From the NCBI GenBank assembly GCA_022824945.1, contig JAJDYX010000006.1, forward strand, positions 1-64,000: a stretch of DNA of 64,000 bases, in the 5' to 3' direction. Positions within the stretch are counted from its first letter, which is position 1; each line of letters opens with the position of its first letter. The notes beneath the pieces were generated by a model that saw only the letters and a list, made by a program, of their open reading frames with translations, did not search any database and was not told where the DNA came from. Positions 62,657-64,000 of the stretch are shown here, in pieces. The DNA is from Candidatus Latescibacterota bacterium (GTDB lineage Bacteria; Latescibacterota; UBA2968). The position numbers and the translations under genes are program-made.

Positions 62657-64000
62657 ATGACAACGCGATGGGCGTGGTTTTTTGCTGTTCTTTTATTGGC
62701 TACCCAGGTGCAGGCAAAGGTGATTCAGGGTACTGTGACCGATGCGGCAACAGGTGAGCCGCTTCCCGCTGCGACGGTGCATGTTCTGGGGGCTTATGAC
62801 GGAACGATTTCAAATACCGAGGGCAAGTATGTGCTGTCTTTGCGCTCTCTGCCCGCGGTGGTGGAGGTGCGTTATATCGGCTACAGATCGCAGCAGTACC
62901 ATGTGACAGAGGATGCAGCCGATGTGCATAATTTTGCCCTGGAGCCTGTGCCGATTGAGTTGGAGGCACTCGTGGTGACGGCTGAGGATATGGGGCCCAA
63001 TATTATGCGTAGGGTCATCGCGCAGAAGCAAACTTGGTGGGATAGTCTGGAGACGTTTCGCGTTGAGGCTTATTCGCGGTTTGTTCTGCACAAGGATGCC
63101 GAGATTGTCGCGATTGTCGAGAGCTTGTCCAATGGTTTTTGGGATAAAAAAAACGGATGGCGGGAGGTCGTTAAGGATAAACGCGAGACAGAGAATTTGG
63201 ATTTGGATTTTGCACTGCCCGCGGCTGCGGGAGTGAATTTGTACGATGATGAGACGAAAATCGCCGGGCATCGATTGATTGGCGTTACGCATCCCGATGC
63301 ACTGAATCACTATGATTTTGTGCTCACAGGCCGTCGCAAAATGGATGATCGCATTATTTACGATATTGACGTGAAACCCAAACACAGCCTCAAGACGGCT
63401 TTTAATGGTCGCGTGGCTGTGCTCGATAGTGTGTACGCGCTCGTGGAGGTGGAATTGACGCCAAATCGGGCGTTTTTGTTTCCACCGCCTGTTCGCGAAT
63501 TTACCATTACTATGCGACAGCAGTTTAGCAATTTCGGCGGTGATTACTATTTGCCGGTGGGCTATCAGTCGGATGTGAATGTTGAGGTTGGGATGATTGG
63601 TTTGCAATTTCCGCCTTTTAAGAGACAACGCGTTTCTCGGTTGACGGGGTATGAGGTGAATATCGCGTTGCCCGATTCGCTTTATGAGCAGGATCGCATT
63701 GTGGTGGTGGATTCCGCGCGTGTCGAGCAGGATAGTTTGTTGGTTCAAACAGCACTCGCCGTGCCGTTGGATGATATCGAGCAAGAGGCTTATGCGCGCA
63801 TTGACAGTACGATGACGCTGGATAAAGCTTATGAGCCAAAGGGGTTTTTGGCGCGTTTTGTGAAGGAGGATGAGGAAAAGAAGAAAAGCGAAAAAAATAG
63901 TAAGGATGGTGAGAAGAAACGCAAGTTGCCGTTTCGAGTTGATCCCGATATATGGTTCAATCGCGTGGATGGTGGGCATTTAGGTTCAAAAGTTTCTGCG
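62657..64000 (+). CDS. DUF5686-type protein with carboxypeptidase-regulatory-like domain, 3' end cut by window edge
   Basis: The frame is open for 448 codons to the window edge. A signal peptide (WAWFFAVLLLATQVQA) is followed by a carboxypeptidase-regulatory-like domain (about 22-105: IQGTVTDAATGEPLPAATV, VRYIGYRS, then LEALVVTAED). The next part (IMRRVIAQKQTWWDSLETF, VEAYSRFV, YDIDVKPKH) matches DUF5686 proteins, which end in an outer-membrane beta-barrel. That barrel would lie outside the window. The ATG at 62657 is my choice; an in-frame ATG at 62642 would add five residues. It is probably an outer-membrane protein of unknown role. Confidence 0.82.
   Translation, partial: MTTRWAWFFAVLLLATQVQAKVIQGTVTDAATGEPLPAATVHVLGAYDGTISNTEGKYVLSLRSLPAVVEVRYIGYRSQQYHVTEDAADVHNFALEPVPIELEALVVTAEDMGPNIMRRVIAQKQTWWDSLETFRVEAYSRFVLHKDAEIVAIVESLSNGFWDKKNGWREVVKDKRETENLDLDFALPAAAGVNLYDDETKIAGHRLIGVTHPDALNHYDFVLTGRRKMDDRIIYDIDVKPKHSLKTAFNGRVAVLDSVYALVEVELTPNRAFLFPPPVREFTITMRQQFSNFGGDYYLPVGYQSDVNVEVGMIGLQFPPFKRQRVSRLTGYEVNIALPDSLYEQDRIVVVDSARVEQDSLLVQTALAVPLDDIEQEAYARIDSTMTLDKAYEPKGFLARFVKEDEEKKKSEKNSKDGEKKRKLPFRVDPDIWFNRVDGGHLGSKVSA

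Noticed and set aside
62810-63979. Minus-strand open frame of 389 codons
   Set aside because: It is antisense to the DUF5686-type gene, which has a signal peptide and recognisable domains.
1-64000. rRNA, tRNA, riboswitches, complete insertion sequences or a replication origin
   Set aside because: I saw no tRNA cloverleaf, rRNA segment, conserved riboswitch core, transposase gene or DnaA-box cluster on either strand; a covariance-model scan would be needed to exclude weak cases.

Overview
The window comes from a Gram-negative-type bacterium with an accessory-rich genome. The gene set includes three formylglycine sulfatases, Gfo/Idh/MocA oxidoreductases, a phytanoyl-CoA dioxygenase, a PL22-like propeller, a cohesin/dockerin-type secreted protein, large FtsX-like permeases with sigma-54 promoters, PolX, and a Hen1/Pnkp RNA-repair pair. 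This mix suggests an uncultured polysaccharide-degrading lineage of the Latescibacterota/Poribacteria/Gemmatimonadota kind. That is an inference from gene content only; no rRNA or tRNA gene is visible.

Layout. 0-10.6 kb (minus strand): an edge-truncated GPP34-cytochrome P450 fusion, a phytanoyl-CoA dioxygenase (PhyH), a Gfo/Idh oxidoreductase, then a two-gene module (3128-9423). The module encodes a 1587-aa protein with Sm-like, TPR, cold-shock and P-loop ATPase regions, and a second ATPase ending in a HEPN RNase motif; the two genes overlap by 4 nt. Around it lie broken copies of the Gfo-3'-end/promoter/PhyH-5'-end junction that is intact next door, so the module appears to have entered a duplicated copy of that junction. 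10.7-14.7 kb: a CBS / KorA / KorB-CBS operon for a 2-oxoacid:ferredoxin oxidoreductase. 15-19 kb: a FIST sensor protein and two sulfatases. 19-34.4 kb: two sigma-54-driven operons of lipoprotein beta-propellers and four large FtsX/MacB-like permeases, with no ATPase gene, ending in a TolB-like propeller. 34.5-37.6 kb: PL22-like propeller, tandem DUF5069 protein and a second Gfo/Idh oxidoreductase. 37.7-41.4 kb: PolX, a DksA-like protein with a degenerate zinc finger, and glutamate dehydrogenase. 41.5-43.7 kb: a small defence scrapyard (broken pentapeptide-repeat protein, truncated membrane-protein N-terminus, TIR protein, RelE/HigB-type toxin and HTH antitoxin). 43.8-51 kb: HpcH/HpaI aldolase, third sulfatase, cohesin/dockerin-like protein, Pnkp and Hen1. 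51-54.5 kb: small membrane protein, solute-binding lipoprotein, S41 peptidase. 54.6-62.3 kb: TlpA-DUF3738 protein, then a GntR/ABC-ATPase pair with four paralogous ABC-2 permeases and an embedded Sel1-S41 protease. 62.3-64 kb: an orphan DUF433 protein and a DUF5686-type outer-membrane protein cut by the right edge.

How the genes work together. The propeller/permease operons look like one co-regulated envelope export or sensing system: the same roughly 230-bp terminator/operator/sigma-54 promoter block sits ahead of both. The GntR/ABC-2 cluster looks like a second envelope-stress exporter that expanded by duplication. The HEPN module (predicted RNA cutting) and Hen1/Pnkp (RNA end repair) lie about 38 kb apart; a functional link between them is speculative. 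Several families of intergenic palindromic repeats are scattered through the window.
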